A stretch of 64,000 bases of DNA from Strigamia acuminata (GCA_949358305.1 OX442314.1:36079608-36143607), one strand, 5' to 3'. Counted from the stretch's first letter, positions 22,390 through 37,585 are shown. Translations and numbers: made by a program. The notes: generated by a model from the letters alone, not told the origin.

Positions 22390-23160
22390 TGCGAGCAACT
22401 CTAGAGTAAGTGCTTTTATATACGTATATATAAATTTTTGAGAATGTTTCTGAATGCAATTTTGATTCGTTCTGTAATAAAGACAACCTTCCGTCCATAA
22501 AATTTTTTTTAAGCTTGTAAAACATTTATTAATGATTCGATATATTAGCCAAAAAAAATTATTTGCCAATTTTCACAACCGCAGCGCAATGAATATCACC
22601 ATAACAGGGTCGTTCATGCAACTATGCACATTTCACATTCGTTTGCTACTGCAGGCTGGTCCTCAAAACCCCGTGGAGTTGAGGTGGCTTGTGAGGGAGG
22701 CGCGTTTACTGAGCGAAATTGCTTCAGTGATGAACATTCAGAAAGTCAGAATAAACATCAATCACTTGCAGAAACAGGACATCCAAAAGATCCAAAATCT
22801 CAAAAAGGTGAACATCAAGAATTGTCACTCGATTCGTGCAATAAACAATCCGCTAAATCTTTTGCATATTTATGACTGCCAAAATATCGGCAAACGAGCT
22901 CGCAATATAATTACCGTACAAATTAAATTACAAATCACGAGCAAACTCATAAGTTGGATCTTGAACCTGATCTGAATCATACATCTAATGTTTAAAATTA
23001 GTTAAAAAGTTTCCCGTTTTATTTTCTTTCTTTTCCTTATTTTGACGTTCATTCTTTTATAAATTTTTTTCAGATTTCCAAAGAAGTTTATGAAGTCTAA
23101 CCACAACCGTATTGAATCCATAGACGGGTAGACTTTACTCGCACATTATCCACCGTGGCG
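22390..23160. repeat. Dispersed repeat family R2, copy 2
   Basis: Collinear with 13320-13990. A frame of about 130 codons crosses 22590-22975, but the equivalent region of copy 1 is not open, so coding is doubtful. Confidence 0.55.
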
Positions 23161-23245
23161 GTCGCTAAAGTAAACGAATTTTTGGACAAAACGCTAAAAC
23201 TTGCGTCGCTAAAGTAATCTTTTTCCCTTTCTGGGAGATGGAGAA

Positions 23246-23527
23246 TTGTGGGGTCCGCATAAATGTCCAAAACAAAGCGGCCGAACAAGTAGCGACAATT
23301 ATTGTCGCTACTTGCGCAGATCTCCCAGCAATTCGCGCAGCAGTTCGCGCAGTAGATCGCGCAGCACGGAGGAATATATTCCGTATCTGCCGCTGCCCGC
23401 CCGAGTCCCTATTGTGGAGGATCTAGATCAGGCGAGTAGTTCGGGCAGTAGTTGGCGCAGTACAAGTCCGGAGACAGAAGACAATATAAAAACTGTAAGA
23501 AAACGAAAACGAAAATTAATTAATTAA
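23246..23527 (+). CDS. Doubtful open frame with RS-rich peptide
   Basis: The frame translates to a Ser/Arg-rich stretch, then a Pro-rich and acidic Ser-rich part, and ends in a basic KRKRK tail. It has no ATG start and could only be an internal or terminal exon. The Ser/Arg composition comes from short repeats of the word CGCGCAG(C/T)A. A 12-bp perfect inverted repeat (AAGTAGCGACAA / TTGTCGCTACTT, around 23287-23313) lies at its start. It is flanked on both sides by repeat family R2. I give it little weight as a gene. Confidence 0.2.
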   Translation: MWGPHKCPKQSGRTSSDNYCRYLRRSPSNSRSSSRSRSRSTEEYIPYLPLPARVPIVEDLDQASSSGSSWRSTSPETEDNIKTVRKRKRKLIN

Positions 23528-23579
23528 TTTCATTCATCGTCCACATCCTGCCGATTTTCCGACCATCTGAACATGCTTC

Positions 23580-24200
23580 GAAACACAGAAATTTCACGTG
23601 TTCGCATTTCCTTACATAATTCGGTAAGTTAAAATTCCTTTACTATTTTTTATTATATTTATTATACATTTTTTAATATATCTTTTTAGGTGTGCATTGG
23701 ACAGTTTTGTTAGTGATGTGGGTTCACTTGAAGTGAAAGACTTTTAAATTTTTAGGTTTAAACCTCAGCTCATGTAGGGTGTTGTGTGGACTAGCAACAG
23801 TTAGAAACTCATTTTTCCATATGCACAGTGCGGTACATTCATGCGAGAGAAGTGTGGATCCAGTTATTGGTTGCTGTCACACTTGTGGCAATAAACGAGG
23901 CTTGTTTATAGGCTGCTATGTGATTATTTAATTGTGCCATTGCTCTCACAAGGGTTATTTTATTCATTGTTGTTTAGATATTTGAAATTTGATTTTTCTA
24001 GCCAAAAGTAATTATTTGTTAATTTTCCCAACGACATGCAACAAATAGCATCACAACATGGTTGCACTTGCACCTTTCACTGGCATCTATTTGTTACTGC
24101 AAGCTGATCTCAAACTACGAGAAACCAGCCCCATCAAGCCAGACAGCAAAGCCACAGAAATTCTAAGCCAACGAGCAAGGAAGTCAGCTTGCCGTAAAGT
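23580..24200. repeat. Dispersed repeat copy, partner of 21420-22110
   Basis: Shares in order CCTTACATAATTCGGTAAGTT, the GTGGATCCAGTTATTGG block and the AATAAACGAGGCTTG block with the copy at 21 kb, but lacks parts in between. The stretch 23760-23830 also resembles repeat family R1 (CTCA(G/T)...GTAGGGTGTTGTGTGG). Confidence 0.6.
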
Positions 24201-24404
24201 CAGCTTTCTCTGCTTGGACACAAACTGAACATACCGGTACGGTACTTGTTAGTTGAAATCAGTTGGCCAGATGCTTGTGTATAATTATAAATGTCAAAAA
24301 TTGACACATGTATACAGGACTCTTATTTATCTTTTTTGCAACCTTAGGGTCCCAAACTGTAGAATTTATATATCTTGTGCGAAAGAGTCAGTGATTAACC
24401 GCAT

Positions 24405-24760
24405 CGATACCCGACCACCGTCGAATCCAAAACGGACGCGGATTCGACGGTGTCGATGCGGTTGGGCCGGCATGGCTGAGTGGACGAGAACATTTTTTTT
24501 TTTCGATTCGACCGTGGGTGTTTGGCCGAATCACCGTCGAATCGGCGTTCGACCAAACATTGTGTTTTTTTTATTTTTTATTTTACCGAGCGGACGGACC
24601 AGCGCTCGGGCATGCGTGTTTGGCCAAACCACCGTCCACCAAACGGTGTTTTTTTTTAAAACAGAAATCAAATGGCCAAGTAAAAAAAAGGGGAGATGTG
24701 CTCCCCCTTTTAATCCTTTATTTAAATGGGAGAGGACCTCTTTTAATCCCTTCATTTAAA
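24405..24760. repeat. GC-richer block with internal inverted and direct repeats
   Basis: The stretch repeats the words ACCGTCGAAT and GTTTGGCC(A/G)AA(A/T)C in both orientations, separated by T-runs and a G/A-rich segment. It is a cluster of short inverted repeats, perhaps a foldback transposon end. No coding frame is convincing. Confidence 0.4.
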
Positions 24761-25329
24761 GGGGAAAAACTTTACCAAAAACACAGAAATAAAACATTTT
24801 AAATATAAATTTTTTCATAAAAATTATATGAAAATAGAACTAACCATGCTTGACTTAGTGGGAAATGACTTTTTAAAGGGAAGAATTGGATGAAAATTGG
24901 TCATTTTGGAGGAGTTGAAAACAACACCAAAGTGGTCATTGAAAATTTTGTTTATTTTTTTACTAGGGCAGAAAAAATTATTTTGGGCTACGTAGGTTAA
25001 TAGACCAGGATATTCTGAACTGATCAAAAAAAAATAAAAAAAATTCTAGGATCAATTATAAGGGTAGTCAATAGAGTTTCAATTTTAGCATGCAAATGTG
25101 TAGGGCTACGGTGGCGCCATCTGTGTTTCCTAGTTGGTGTGAACTAGGGATTACTAACCCTCTTATTTGATTTGATTTGATTTATTATTATTTTTTTTAC
25201 TTTATTTTCTTTTTTCCTTTCGAAAGTTCACATGCTTTTATCACAAGTGTTTTTATAAGTGTTTTCTTTGTAGATTTTTTGTAATTGTCACTTATTCTGA
25301 ATACTGAAGATGTGCCGTGCCAAACCGGC

Positions 25330-25985
25330 AATCAACTGTTCTCTATTTGAAACCCGTAACACTTCGTCCTTTTATTTATGGAACTCGCTACACGACAAGG
25401 CTAGGCATGAACTTTACCCTCATATTTCTCTCATTGGATGCATACGAGCGGAGTAGTTGTATATACATCTAAGCCTTTTATTCTCTCCACCAGCGGGGGG
25501 TGAGTGGAAGCGCCGCCTCAACATCATCGAGGCTAGCTCAGCTTGGCGGAACTCTGTGGCATTAAAGCCTCCCGCGGAAAATACACCAGTGCCGATGTCA
25601 GACGATTCAGAGTAGCTACTGTATCTGGTGAGAAAGACCTATGCAGGAAAATATATTATTAAAAGAGTTCCAACACAAGAGTAATGTGGACGGCCTTGAT
25701 GAATTTAAACTAATGGTATGCGTGATCTATATTCTATGTTACAATCTTTTATATTGGTTGGCATTTCTTTAAAATATACAACTGCCATGATGACATTCAC
25801 GGTTATTTATAACAGTAAACTTGGAGGCAAGTTAGTATTAGAACAGACAGGATTTTCAATTAGAAGAATTTTCCTAGTGCAAGATTACATCAGTAAAAAC
25901 TTCTAAAACAACCACACCTTTGTTTCCCACACATGAAGGAGTTGAAAACCGCTCGACACGTTTATGGAAAGTATTAATTATAAAA
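25330..25985. other. Interval with a possible transposase tail, otherwise nothing clear
   Basis: A plus-strand stretch at 25378-25456 reads like an open coding segment (SLHDKARHELYPHISLIG-like) before a TAG. After that no frame persists. The family is not recognised. The rest is AT-rich sequence without a gene. Confidence 0.25.
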
Positions 25986-27420
25986 TTTTTAAATTTTTAA
26001 CTTTTAAACCTCAGCCCACGGAGGGTGTTGTGTGGGCAAATATAGACAGTACAACCACACCAAAGTAACGAGAAAACAAGTGATCCTAAGCTTAGCAACC
26101 ATAGTGCAGCAGTTAGGAACTCATTTTTCCATACGCAAGCTGTTTTTGACACGAATAACGTCTTTCCCCGCACGTGGTTGGAAAAAAGATGCACTGTAAC
26201 AATAAATGCAATAGAAACATTTAGGGACACAATATCGACATCTGGAAAAATTATAGTGTCGGTCAAATCCATAATATTTATCCATGATAGTAGAAAATAG
26301 TCTGATGCAATTCAAGCAACATCAACTTTTTCAATATTAATTTTCTTACATTATTTTCATTTCTTCATCATGTCAACATTTGTGCAATGCAGTCTTACGA
26401 CTAATACAAAAAAAATATTTTAAAAAAACATTTTGCAATTTAGAAATTAATCGTAAGTTGCTATCAAAATGGCTGCCACGAAAGACTAGCGTGAATAGTG
26501 AGAGAGGGAGGGGATAAAAAAAAAGAAACAATAAAAACAATTAGAAATAAAAATAGATGTGGATATTTTAGCCGTGTAAAAATTCAAACCGATTCGGGTC
26601 AAACGAAATCCAGTAAATACGGAGAAAAAGAAAGCCACAGAATGAAGCGAAATGGCGGCCAGCAGCACAGTGCGCTCTCAATAGTTTATCGTTCTCGGTT
26701 AGCATACTTAAACTATTTCCACAATGTCGCCGTGTGACGTGTGCATTCTACATTCATAAATTGGAAATGCTACACTCAAGAATCTGAATGCAGTCTTACA
26801 AAACCAATAAAAGAAATGTAAATAAACTTGAAATTCACGCACAAATCCAAAGTGGCGATCAAAATGGCTGCCGCAAACAACAACCACGAATGGCGCGAAT
26901 CGAGACAAAAGACACGATACAAACAACTGAAAGTACAAACAGATATAGATAATGTTTCAGCTGTGAAAAAAATCAAACCAAAGACACGAGACAAATAAAT
27001 ACCAGTCCAGTACGAGAGAAAGCAACCCGAAGAATGAACCGAAACGACAGCTTATCGTTCTTGGCTGGCAGACTACCAGACATAAACAATCGATAAGCAC
27101 TTCCCGTTACTCATCGCCTCAAAATTTAAATATTTTCTATTTCCAACGAATATACTCAAATTTTTATTTCCATAAATATTTTTTCGTCTTAAATCAAATT
27201 AAATAGATACATAATACAGTCTAGAAGATGATTGATGATAGATTAGAACGGTCTTGTTTCGCAACATAAATGTTAATTTTAAATGTATGATTCAATGATT
27301 TCCACTAGATCGCGCCACCCATTTCAGGCACTGAACTATTCTCGCACAACAATAAAAATTCATTCCCTACATAAAGAATTGTCATTTTCCTGTAGGAAAA
27401 TAAATTAATAGTACTGCAGT
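25985..27420. repeat. Repeat family R1, copy A (upstream of tektin-3)
   Basis: Collinear with 45880-47040 over several blocks: ACAACCACACCAAA(A/G)TAACGAG, TAACAATAAATGCAA(C/T)AGAAACATTTAGGG, AATGGCGGCCAGCAGC, GTTTATCGTTCTCGGTTAGCA, and CCACTAGATCGCGCCACCCA near the right end. Parts also recur at 37330-37570 and 38220-38430. No transposase is seen. It ends about 1.3 kb upstream of the tektin-3 start codon. Confidence 0.75.
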
Positions 27421-28018
27421 AATAGTGATAGTTGTATAAAATCGGCACCAGATGTCATTGCAATTAGCACATTCGTCTCCAGATGGAAATTTAGATGCAC
27501 GACCATTAACCGAACTTTAAAATGCTTTCTTCCGAAGTAGCGGCGAAATCCGACATTTTCCCCAACTTCGATTCGCTTTCAAACGTCTAGTTGGATGCAG
27601 TACTTCACTGTTAGTCATGTAACCTGTAGCCACATGCAATAAGTCATTATTCCGGCTGTATTGCACCACGTTTTATACAACACTATAAAAGATAACTTCT
27701 AAAAATATTCTATGATTGTGTATTTATTACTCAATTCCAAAGATCACTTTTATCACACGAAACTTTTAATTTTTTATTTACATATTTGCAGTACCATTCA
27801 GGCTGTTTACACCATCACCATCAGAAAACGTCTAAGAACAATTCTTAGACTTGTGATCACGTTTTTTTGACCTTTCAATCCAGATATCTGCAAGAAATAA
27901 AGGTAAATTCAGTAAAAGCTGTTGGTCCACCTTGGTGTACATTGTGGTGTTTGTGCTATGGGCACTGATACCAAACAGTAATCTGGTAATCTGATCCACT
28001 AGAAAGGGGCCTTAAGAA
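27421..28018. other. Unique AT-rich interval upstream of tektin-3
   Basis: No gene recognised. A short perfect inverted repeat GTCTAAGAA/TTCTTAGAC with a 3-nt loop lies near 27830-27851. Confidence 0.4.
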
Positions 28019-28475
28019 ATGTGAATTAAAAATTCATTTTTTGGACCTAAAAATTCATTTTTTGGATCTAAAAATTCATTTTTTGGACCTAAAGATTTTT
28101 TTTTGAACCAAAAATTTTTTTTTTACTACAAATTTTTTTTTAGACCAAAAAATAATTTTTTAGACCGAAACTTTAATTTTTGGATCAAAAATTAAATTTT
28201 TGGACCAAAAATTCATTTTTTAGACCAAAAATTCATCTTTTAGACCAAAAATTTATTTTCGACCAAAAATTCATTTTTTCGACCAAAATTCATTTTTTCG
28301 ACCTAAAATTTATTTTTTCGACCTAAAATTTATTTTTTCGACCAAAAATTCATTTTTTCGACCAAAAATCCACATTTTAGACCAAAAATCCACATTTTAG
28401 ACCTAAAATCCACCTTTTAGACGTAAAAATCTATTTATTTTAGACCAAAAATTCATTTTTTAGTCCAAAAATTGA
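28019..28475. repeat. Minisatellite, ~20-bp unit of alternating A- and T-tracts
   Basis: About 20 imperfect copies of a unit such as GACCAAAAATTCATTTTTT. Each unit has an A-run and a T-run roughly 10 bp apart. The array lies about 250 bp upstream of the tektin-3 start codon. Confidence 0.85.
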
Positions 28476-28720
28476 ACCTTGTACGTTTTGTTGGTCTACA
28501 CCCGAGTTAATCGAGCTTTGCAGTTATTCCAATTCAGGACAAAACAGCTTTTACTATATTACAAACAAACGGACTTGATTTAACGATGTACAAACTTGTT
28601 ATTTCTAGCTTCGGTGAGCAAAATCGATAGAGCAAATCGCTTTGCCCCATATTCGCCCAATCGTTATTCCCAGGGTAAGCGTTATAGTTTATTCGCAGAA
28701 AAATCTCTCTCGGCTTAAAC

Positions 28721-31705
<2,985 letters not shown>

Positions 31706-32579
31706 GCTAATTAAAGCCCCTGTTAATGTACGCATCAAGGTTAATGTTTATTGTTGTGCACCGCAACTGAATCATATTTTTCTGTTCTGTTTAGACGAAA
31801 AAAATGTAAAGATTTCTGACGATAAAATTGTAGAGTCGTTGATTACATTATATTACATGGTTGTTATAATTATTTACATTACTTTGTATGATTAGCAGGA
31901 ACCGGTCACTGGAAATGATCTGGTGCTTCGAAAACGTTTAACTTAAGATGACTAAGATAAGTTGGATAGTACTAATTTGATGGTGCTCTACAACTTTGTA
32001 ATTGACTTTTTTGCTCTAACCTGATTGGTTTAGAAGTTAGCAAGTGAATAATCTTGAAAATGGCCTTCAAAGTCAAATTTGATGACATCATTGGATTGCT
32101 CTCACCCAACTTCCTATACGATCGCTTCATCAAAGTTGGCCTAGATGCAATTGCTGAGGAAATATTTGAGGGAAACAGACTTTTCTTCCACCCTGTATAG
32201 TGCTTTAAAGGACGCGAACGTAGACACCACGTGATAATGGTATCGTAACGTACGCGCGACGTGTACTATGAAATTGCTACGCATGTCAAAAGGCATTAAA
32301 GGTCATAGGAAGAGAAAAATAAAAATTGGCAAGAAGATTACTTATGTCTTTATTCGACCAAACCCCCTGTTCTTACTTGTTCAATTGTTTCTAGATTTGT
32401 ATATCGTTTGTTCAAACTTTGGAAAATTGTTAATTGTCCTCCATTTTTAGTTTACGAAAATTTCAAAAAGTTGTCGTTGATGGCGCTTTTGATGACGTCA
32501 TCGGCGACAAACAAACAGCTTTTTAACATAGGCTTGGCTTCATTTAAGAGTTCTAAAATTTCAATTATTAAAATTTAAA
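31706..32579. other. Interval after tektin-3; one short open frame
   Basis: A 46-codon ATG frame runs 32060-32200, with a hydrophobic, protein-like composition (AFKVKFDDIIGLL start). It ends in CACCCTGTATAG, a motif common at mariner-type transposon ends. A related FDDVIG-like stretch follows at 32480-32510. I cannot say whether the short frame is real. Nothing else is recognised here. Confidence 0.25.
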
Positions 32580-32907
32580 ATGCATGAGCACCTAAAACAA
32601 AAGTATGGTGCAGATGCAGAATTCAGCCTTCTGGTTAGAAAATTAGCTGCCCTTTCGTTTCTGCCTGCGAGGAGATTCCAGACGCTTTTGAGTTACTGTA
32701 ACCTGTGGCCTGCGAACACCTCCAATGTTTCCACCCGAGCTTTGGAGTTTCCACCTCCTAAATCGTGTTAGGGAGCCGCGAACAACCAATGTAGTGGAGT
32801 CATGGCACAATCGGTTCTCTACTCTGGTCGGGGCAAGCCATGTTAGGCTTTTCCGCATGCCTAATGCGCTAAGACATGAGCAAACGTTTACTGAGCAGAC
32901 ATGCTAA
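32580..32907 (+). pseudogene. MULE/FLYWCH-type transposase C-terminal relic
   Basis: The second half (from about 32725) encodes RTTNVVESWHNRFSTLVG, a close match to the (R)T(N)NxxExxHxxFxxLVG motif that follows the catalytic region of MULE-type transposases often linked to FLYWCH fingers. The first half (32580-32715) is open in another frame, so at least one frameshift separates them. The upstream DDE residues are absent. It is a dead fragment of a DNA transposon. Confidence 0.6.
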
Positions 32908-33309
32908 GAAATTTTAGAGGGGTACAGAGGCCAAAACCGACTCGTCTGTAACAGCAGCGCCAGGTGAAGCTGTGCAGCCTCATTAGGAGCAGGCAAAAAG
33001 ACCCCGTCGCTAAAGTGGGTGGCGCTAAGGTGTACTAGTTGTACCAGTTTATGTTATTATCACAGCCAGGACAACAAGGCTCGTGTGTGTATTTGGTCTA
33101 ACAGCAGGTAATAAACAAGCACCAATTCTAATGCATGTCGAGTACAGGATTTCGTTACCAGATCACGATTGGGTTATAGCGGCCAAACACAAAATAATAC
33201 CATCAGTGTATGCAGGAATTGAAGTAAAAGAGGGTTTTTTCCAGAAAAAAAGAACCTGTGGGATACAGCAGGTCCAACATACATCGTAATCAGGTCTGGA
33301 ACACATTCA

Positions 33310-33600
33310 TCATGCTCAGTAACCCTAAGGTTGTCCCTCCTTCGCGGAGTGATATGACCCAGTGAGGAAAGGAGATAGCTGAGTGGTGTGTGGAGTTGAG
33401 AGAGAGAGCGACCACCGTAAAGAGAGGTCACGAGGGAGAGTGCTTGGTCTCAGTCGAGACATGTGTACGTGTTTAGAAGGTCCTGCCTGAGCCAGCAAGG
33501 GCAGTCGTGCCCGCTGCTGACTCTGCTCTCCTCCCCAATTGTCTAGGCACCAAAAAGCGCCCGAGAATCCAACCATGGAACCACAACTTTCTTCTAATTT
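33310..33600. repeat. Fragment of LINE 5' region plus a second repeat piece
   Basis: Part (33310-33550) resembles the LINE leader at 34370-34540 and 40200-40420 (CCTAAGGT(T/C)(G/A)TCC, GAGCTGAGTGGTGTG-like, AGCAAGGGCAGTCGTGCCC). The next part (33530-33600) matches 45265-45330 (CCCCAATTGTCTAGGCACC, AACCATGGAACC). Confidence 0.6.
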
Positions 33601-34089
33601 GGCCAAAGCAATTGGAATCAAAGGTACCCAAATGTTTGTGCTACTGACAGACTTGGGCACCCACTGTGGCACTATTTAAAATTTACTAAGTGTTGCCCTA
33701 GTAAACACATTAATGTTTGTACGAATTTTTTTCTTTTCTCGATGCGAGAAGTGCAGGTTTAGAATAGATAAAAAAAAAATGTATTTACAGAATTTGTAGC
33801 GATCTTTCACTTCGAATAAGTCCGTAGTTATTAGGATTTAAGAAATGTTGTGTCCCATCATCTAGCCAATGACATCATGCATCTATGGATAAGCATGATG
33901 CATGTGCGCGAATTGTTTGATCTTTCTAATGTATTGTATTTGTTGACCGCAATCCAATTTCCAATAGTGCGTTTATACCGCTGTTTATAATGTGTTATGT
34001 TATTGCGCACATGTAATGAATATAGTTTGTAATTAATTAAGTCATTAATTACATGTGTTTATTTTATCTAATTTGATATTGTTTAATTG

Positions 34090-34745
34090 TCAAGAACAAA
34101 TCAATGAGTTGTTATTTTGATTTGTTCTAACCATATCATTTGTATTTTGGTATTGAGTCACTTTTAGCATGAAACCACATGTGGTACTTGCTTTCTGAAA
34201 ATAAAGCTATGTGGACGCATAGTGCGAGTTATCCACGCTTTTCAAAATGGATTCCGGATAATTTTCAACATAATCCAGCCCAACTAATCTCATTAGCAGT
34301 TATCATACTTGTAAATGTTTTTATAAGCCACCCACAATGACCCGCATCAATCCACACACCGCCCAATGGCCCTAAGGTCATCCTCCCTTGCGGGATGGAC
34401 TGACCCATTGCAAGAAGAAGGGAGCTGAGTGGTGTGGGTAGGAGAGAGTAGAGCAGCCAGAGCCCGAGACAGACGTCCTGCAAGACAATCTTGAAACCAG
34501 CAAGGGCAGTCGTGCCCTGTGCTGACTCTACTCTCCTCCCAGTCACCACTGTGATGCTCACTAGTGCGGCAATGGGTCCACTACAGCCTCCGTGAGTGGG
34601 TTACATGGGCTGTGCTGCTAAGTACGGCAGAATTTTATGTTTAACCGGCCACGTCACCCATGGGATTCGCCCTGTGTGTGATGGGTCAGTTAGTGGTGTA
34701 CTGTGCCTTCATGGCACTGCTACCACGGATAGATAGGAGACTCCG
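34090..34745 (+). repeat. LINE 5' leader copy, without coding part
   Basis: Collinear with 39900-40540, which precedes the LINE ORF1 at 40589. Shared blocks include ACGCATAGTGCGAGTTATCCACGC, TGACCCGCATCA, CCGCCCAATGGCCCTAAGGT and TAAGTACGGCAGAATT/GCTATGTTTAAC. The homology stops before ORF1. Confidence 0.7.
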
Positions 34746-34915
34746 ACTCCTAGACTAATGACTAAAGGCCAAAACCCAACAATCTGGAGTCTTTGTCTTA
34801 TCATTTACGTGAGTATGCGCCTCAAACCATGGTAACCAGTCCCTAGTAAGCCATGGCAAAGACCATACCAGTCGTAATTGAGGGTCCTGTCCTGGATAGT
34901 GAACTTGGAAAAATT

Positions 34916-35560
34916 TGGCCCGACTGAAATGTCAGTTTTTCGGGCCTCTGCACAAAATTTCAATAAAAAAAATTTGTCCAAGCAAGTCGATTCAGCAACG
35001 TGAGACCAGTGACTGCAAAAGAGTGTGTTGCTACTCCATGGAATAGCCAGTTACTCTCGTTTTAACAGGAGACATTGTAGTCACTTACAATGCGACGACC
35101 GTGTGTTGTGTTGTTGCACCGACCACGTGCTTTCCTTTTTTATATTGTTGGAAAAAGCAAGAGGTTTTCCCTTTGTGTTGATCAGTTAATGTTTTAGATG
35201 AGACTTTACTGGTCCTGTTATTTGTGTGCTTATTATTTGAGCGAGTGATTGGCCAGTGTTGCTAATGCGCGCACAACATCATGGTGGTGATTGTACTTGT
35301 CGTCTGCTTTCATATGTTTTCGGTTTATTGCTTATGTTGGCTTGGGTTTCTTATTTATTGAATGCTTATGTTTATTTCATTATTAAATGGGATTTGCCTG
35401 ATACATATAATGATGTAAATGTTCAGGCAATGAAGTGTATTGTTTGTTTTGGTCTGGCTTGCGCAATTGTAAAGTCAGGCTCTTTATTGTTATCTTATAT
35501 AGGGTAAATCACCTCAATGTTTATTTACCAATGACTTGTTCTCTGTATTTATACTTTGTA
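34916..35560. repeat. Repeat family R3, copy 1
   Basis: Shares CAGCAACGTGAGACCAGTG, GACCGTGTGTTG, ACCACGTGCTTTCC and TTTATTTCAATAAAA-like blocks with 43905-44300. The following TGTCGTCTGCTTTCAT block recurs at 36838-37140 and 44695-44960. No coding frame is preserved among copies. Confidence 0.7.
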
Positions 35561-35998
35561 CGGGGTAGAGATTATACTCTACACCCGCTCTTCTTTTCGA
35601 GTTGGCATAAAAAGATGGTGGACGCGTGTGCCATACACTTTTTTGATGAGGCAGCCGGCACGTTTGTCCTAAACTTATTTGTTATCACTTTCTGCTTAGA
35701 CCGAAACAGAAATGCCGAGATTAATCTCGGGGTTTTTCTTGTCCAGCCTCTGATAAGAAAAGTCAACATCGGTATACCGAACTATAGTCATCTTTCCTCC
35801 GTGTTTATAAAATATGTTGGAATCTTCTACAGAACAAAGATCTTCACACACTTTGTTGACGCATTTATGTGTGTTCAATGGCGCCGACCAATGGAGAATG
35901 CATCTAATGGAATCTGCGTTGTTTTTTTTCTATCGGCGGGATTAGTTCTCCTTGTAAACGCGTTTAGACAAAAGAAAGCGAATTCGAACAAACAATGA
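35435..35998 (+). CDS. Hypothetical 187-codon open frame
   Basis: An ATG-started frame whose first ~45 codons overlap repeat family R3. The rest is unique sequence with mixed charge and one hydrophobic segment near residues 160-177, then a basic tail. No family or motif is recognised. Its length is unusual for chance in AT-rich DNA, but nothing else supports it: no splice context, no second copy that keeps the frame. Confidence 0.2.
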   Translation: MYCLFWSGLRNCKVRLFIVILYRVNHLNVYLPMTCSLYLYFVRGRDYTLHPLFFSSWHKKMVDACAIHFFDEAAGTFVLNLFVITFCLDRNRNAEINLGVFLVQPLIRKVNIGIPNYSHLSSVFIKYVGIFYRTKIFTHFVDAFMCVQWRRPMENASNGICVVFFLSAGLVLLVNAFRQKKANSNKQ

Positions 35999-35999
35999 A

Positions 36000-36835
36000 T
36001 TCTGACATTGATCCTTATTTTGGTTGCAGCAGTTTTACGCCATACTTTTGTTGTATGTTAATTTTTTTTTTTTTTTTTTTTGTAGGCCGTCACTGGATGG
36101 GACATTTATTTAATCCATTGCTTGGCCCCCCTTCCAAAAAACGAACAATGGGTAAAAAAAAAATTAACGAGTTTTAATTTCAAATTTAATTTTATTTTAA
36201 ATTAGCAATTTGATGATTACGCAACTTTTATTGGAGCTGCAACCGGTGAAATCTACATTAACTACCGAGACCAAAGAGACGAAAGAAACAATCAAATTAG
36301 AGTTTCTTTTATAGAATTTGTGGTTTCTTTTAGACAATTGAAACATTTTTTAAGGTCAATTTATAATTTTTTTTAGTACTTATATTTCGACGAAAAAAAA
36401 CATTTTTTGACGTTTTCGAAAACTAGATCAAGCGAATTAATTCGAAACCCAATGTGAGCCCCAGAACCTTGACAGCGTAATTGAGTTATTTAGGGTTTAT
36501 GTAATCTCTTAGAAAAAGGTCCATTAGTAGCATGTGTCCTTTAATCATTGTGTTCTAACAATCCTGTCAGCGCTCACGATTTATGCCTTATGTTCTTGTT
36601 TATTAGTGAGTCATTAGGCTTAAAGTAGTCATAAATAAATGACATTGTTATGTTTGAGAAAATACTTGTTTCATGCTCATTCCTACATATTTGATTCCTA
36701 ATCAATCTATTAATTAGTTGATGCTGTTGCTTACATATTTGTTACGAAGTCAGATTCCTTTTTGGTGTTTAGTTATTTAATGCTGTTGCTTATTTACATT
36801 GTTACGAAGTCAGATCTTTTTAATGGTTTAAATTC
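36000..36835. other. AT-rich interval without recognised gene
   Basis: It has a 22-bp T-run at 36061-36082. A short duplicated segment around 36718 and 36779 carries (G)ATGCTGTTGCTTA and TTGTTACGAAGTCAGAT. No coding exon was recognised. Confidence 0.4.
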
Positions 36836-36837
36836 TA

Positions 36838-37140
36838 CGTGTCGTCTGCTTTCATGTTTTAATGGCTTATAACTTATGTTGGCCTGGGTTTCTCATTTAT
36901 TATATGCTTATGTTTTTTTTTATTAAGTGGACTTGCCCGATACATACGACTAAATGATGTAAATGTTCAGGCAATGAAATGTATTGTTTGTTAATTTCAC
37001 TTGTTTTGGTCTGGCTTGTGCGATTGCAAAGTCGGGCTCTTTGTTTTCTTTTAGAGGATAAATCACCCCAATCTGTATTTATACTTTGTTCGGGTTAGAG
37101 ATTATACTCTATAGACCCGCTCTTCATTTCGAGTTAGCGA
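36838..37140. repeat. Repeat family R3, partial copy 2
   Basis: Matches 35290-35590 and 44695-44960 (GTGTCGTCTGCTTTCAT, TTATGTTGGC(C/T)TGGGTTTCT, TGATGTAAATGTTCAGGCAATGAA). Confidence 0.7.
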
Positions 37141-37337
37141 TTTTGGCATTAAATGGTCGCAGTGGAAATCTCAACAGATATGACCGAAGCATCGACTTTT
37201 TTCTATTTGGTTTTTTTCATGGTCACTCGCTTGGTCATCTATGACAATGCTTGCCACCAGTTTTTCCTGACCATCTACCGCCAATTCTTAAATTTCTATT
37301 CTAAATGTTGATGCTGTGCGATCTATGCAAAAATATC

Positions 37338-37585
37338 TCAGCCCACGTAGGGTGTTGTGTGGACAAATAAAGACATTACAACCACACCAAAATAACGAGC
37401 AAACAAGTCATCTTAGCAACCATATTGCAGCACTTAGCAACCATATTGCAGCACTTAGCAACCATATTGCAGCACTTAGCAACCATATTGCAGCACTTAG
37501 CAACTCATTTTCTATATGTTGACATAGAATAATGTCTTTTCCCGCATCCGGTTGGAAAAACAGATTTGCTGCAACAATAAATGTT
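37338..37585. repeat. Repeat family R1, copy C left part, with 21-bp tandem repeat
   Basis: It begins CAGCCCACGTAGGGTGTTGTGTGG. The tandem at 37411-37505 has 4-5 almost identical units CTTAGCAACCATATTGCAGCA; the equivalent stretch in copies A and B is present once. The R1 sequence resumes at 38222. Confidence 0.75.

Noticed and set aside
24471-24490. tRNA-like A-box word (ATGGCTGAGTGGA)
   Set aside because: No B-box at the proper distance and no cloverleaf can be drawn; it lies in a block of short inverted repeats.
28019-28475. Regular ~20-bp repeats as a CRISPR-like array
   Set aside because: No unique spacers of constant length; contiguous tandem repeat in a eukaryotic genome.
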